A stretch of 64,000 bases of DNA, taken from the NCBI GenBank assembly GCA_963734665.1, contig CAVTIR010000013.1, positions 1,240,001-1,304,000 on the forward strand. The letters are read 5' to 3'. A model generated the notes under the pieces. That model searched no databases and was not told the DNA's origin. It saw nothing but the letters and a program-made list of their open reading frames with translations. The stretch is from Trebonia sp963734665 (lineage in GTDB: Bacteria > Actinomycetota > Actinomycetes > Streptosporangiales > Streptosporangiaceae). Positions within the stretch are counted from its first letter, which is position 1. Each line of letters opens with the position of its first letter. Shown here in pieces: positions 62,641-64,000 of the stretch. The position numbers and the translations under genes are program-made.

Positions 62641-63278
62641 GCGTCTTCACCCGGTTCGGGCTGGCCAACTCCGTGGCCGACACCTGGCTGCCCCTGGCCC
62701 ACTGGCTGCTGCAGGCAGCCGGTTACGAGGCGACCCTCACCGAGGCGGCATACGCCCTCGAGTTGGCCGCCCGGCTGGTCGCCGTGCCGGTCAGCGCGGT
62801 CGCCGGCGCAGCCCGCCGCCACCCGCTGGCCGCACTCGGGATCGGGGCAGCCATTGCCCTCGTCGCTTACCAGGCCGGCTACCTCAAGCGCGACCGGCTC
62901 CGGGCGGCGGGCGAGGAGATCCGCAGGGTGGCCGCGACGGGCATCGAGACCTTCGGCAACGCTACCGACGCCTACGGCAAGGCGCGCCAGGCCCTGCGGG
63001 TGATCGAGCCCTACGGCACGCCGACGGTAGAGGAACTCGCCGCCCGCCACCTGGCGCGCGTGCGGCGCCCGCTGCCCCCCGATGAGCTTGCCGCAGCTCT
63101 CGAAGCTGCCGGGCACGCAGTGTCCTCAGCGGAGTTGCGAGATGCAACCGGCCGCCACCCGGCATTCCGGACCAGGGCCAAGGCCAGCCAGCCCGCCTTG
63201 ATCGGCATCGGCCGGATCGCGCGGCCAAGCACGGCGGCGATCGTGTCCCCGGCCGCGACGATAACGTGGGGACCGTGA
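62547..63278 (+). CDS. Hypothetical membrane-associated protein, start uncertain
   Basis: From about residue 35 the frame is protein-like: VADTWLPLAHWLLQAAGYEA, LELAARLVAVPVSAVAGAAR, a membrane helix HPLAALGIGAAIALVAYQAG and amphipathic helices (IRRVAATGIETFGNATDAYG, PYGTPTVEELAARHLARVRR). The first 35 residues overlap an antisense HATPase relic, so the real start may be a GTG near 62671. Its stop overlaps a GTG for a 50-residue protein (GTGA). No family is recognised. Confidence 0.5.
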   Translation: MPKSSLASRTASSPQGCPGPSTAPAVIISADSVFTRFGLANSVADTWLPLAHWLLQAAGYEATLTEAAYALELAARLVAVPVSAVAGAARRHPLAALGIGAAIALVAYQAGYLKRDRLRAAGEEIRRVAATGIETFGNATDAYGKARQALRVIEPYGTPTVEELAARHLARVRRPLPPDELAAALEAAGHAVSSAELRDATGRHPAFRTRAKASQPALIGIGRIARPSTAAIVSPAATITWGP

Positions 63279-63427
63279 CTGAAGACGGCGAAGCTGTAGA
63301 TCCCCAGGTGCCGACTGTCCCGTTGCCCGCGGAAACCCTCGTGATGGACATGGAGACTGGGCGGCAGCTTCTCCGGGTCAACGGCTTCATGCCGCTCCCG
63401 CCCGGAGCCAGGCTCGAACTCGGCTGA
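63275..63427 (+). CDS. Hypothetical 50-residue protein coupled to the upstream gene
   Basis: The GTG at 63275 overlaps the upstream stop. The protein is short and acidic at the start (VTEDGEAVDPQVPTVPLPAE) with a more ordered end (LVMDMETGRQLLRVNGFMPL). The four-base overlap is the main support for translation. The function is unknown. Confidence 0.45.
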   Translation: MTEDGEAVDPQVPTVPLPAETLVMDMETGRQLLRVNGFMPLPPGARLELG

Positions 63428-63643
63428 CCTTGCCTGGTTCGCCGACTGCTTCTCGTCCGCCCCCGTGTCCTGTTCTTCACGATTTTCCGCGGGCCCTTCG
63501 ACGTCCCCCCTCTCGCCGACTGACCGGACAGGTCCGGCTACAGACGCCGATGGCCAGTGGCTGAACCGTTCCCATCGCGGATGCGTGCATAGCAGTGAGA
63601 CCGTTGCCACGCTCAGTGGCCCGCAGACAGGAGGATCACGCCC

Positions 63644-64000
63644 ATGACTAACCCGGACTGGACCGGCTACGAGCCGGGCAGCCAGAACCAGCCATTCAGC
63701 CCGACAGGCCAGTACCTCTCGCACGGCTACCAGCCGCAGTACGGAACATACCCGGGGCGCGCCGCGCCGCAGTACGGCGCCTGGCAGCCGCAGCCGCCGG
63801 ACTACCGGGCCTGGGTTATCGCCGCTATAGCCGGCGGCGTGCTGTTCAGCCTTCTGATCGGCATGCCGCTGGGCCTGATCGCCCAGCGGAACTCGCGGCG
63901 CGTCCGCAGCAGGTCGCAATCCGGAGACCACGACGGGGCAGCCAGGGCCTCCCGGTCGGCCCGGTCCTGGGCGATTGCCTCCATAGTCTTCGATGTGCTC
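63644..64000 (+). CDS. CD225/DUF4190-like membrane protein, 3' partial
   Basis: ATG 63644 follows AGGAGG. The first 60 residues are Gln/Pro/Tyr-rich and disordered (YGTYPGRAAPQYGAWQPQPP). A first membrane span follows (YRAWVIAAIAGGVLFSLLIG), then a basic loop (GLIAQRNSRRVRSRSQSGDH) and the start of a second span (SARSWAIASIVFDVL) cut by the window edge. This fits the CD225/dispanin or DUF4190 type common in actinomycetes. Confidence 0.7.
   Translation, partial: MTNPDWTGYEPGSQNQPFSPTGQYLSHGYQPQYGTYPGRAAPQYGAWQPQPPDYRAWVIAAIAGGVLFSLLIGMPLGLIAQRNSRRVRSRSQSGDHDGAARASRSARSWAIASIVFDVL

Overview
The window is high-GC actinomycete DNA. GTG starts, a mycothiol-ligase-like MshC homologue, F420-type luciferase-like oxidoreductases, DUF3040, SigB/SigF-type GGGTA promoters and CsoR-family operators all point to a soil or plant-associated Actinomycetia genome. 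I cannot name a genus. About a third of the genes are truncated, frameshifted or internally deleted. Part of that is real gene decay (missing domains, fused remnants). Part may be single-base indel error, because several breaks are one-base losses in short G runs of otherwise intact genes.

Region by region. 1-2.2 kb: 3' end of a methyltransferase, then a tightly coupled hypothetical / nucleotidyltransferase / XRE cassette that looks like a toxin-antitoxin system. 2.3-8.8 kb: a DDE transposase, copy A of a 2.3-kb duplication (NUDIX relic, a 19-bp inverted repeat resembling the rifamycin-associated element, a glycosyltransferase leader remnant and a Rox-like FAD monooxygenase), a doubly truncated LAL regulator, and a junk zone with a tRNA-Lys fragment and DasR-like sites. 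8.8-18.5 kb: pRiA4b-ORF3 protein and partner, frameshifted hypotheticals, a VapBC pair, and pseudogenes of a 2OG oxygenase and a GH78 rhamnosidase. 18.6-34.4 kb: a stress island of partner-switching proteins, MFS exporters, large catalase, PfpI protein, pyruvate oxidase, DUF6582, CBS, DUF3040, Rieske and LLM proteins. Eight genes or operons in it carry GTTT-N14/15-GGGTA promoters. 34.5-43.6 kb: truncated FAD/Fe-S oxidase, a decayed selenocysteine formate dehydrogenase with an intact SECIS hairpin fused to an NrfD remnant, a nuclease relic, transaldolase, a deleted transketolase and a HAD phosphatase. 43.8-46.1 kb: copy B of the duplication, with its monooxygenase frameshifted. 46.1-51 kb: fragments (epimerase, HATPase, 5'-truncated ClC channel, transposase, histidine kinase, CopA) around an MshC-like ligase. 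51-63.4 kb: a sulfur/redox island with peroxiredoxin, AhpD-like protein, metallo-beta-lactamase-rhodanese, sulfide:quinone oxidoreductase, TauE exporter, LysR, methyltransferases, thioredoxin-DUF302 and a His-less CsoR/CstR-like repressor whose ATACCC-N4-GGGTAT operators recur in front of four transcription units. The right edge cuts a CD225/DUF4190-like membrane protein.

How the genes may work together (inference). The 18.6-34.4 kb block looks like one general-stress regulon read by a SigB-like sigma factor, with STAS and HATPase proteins nearby. The 51-63 kb block looks like a reactive-sulfur detoxification module, partly under a persulfide-type CsoR-family sensor. The duplicated monooxygenase is probably a rifamycin-inducible resistance gene.
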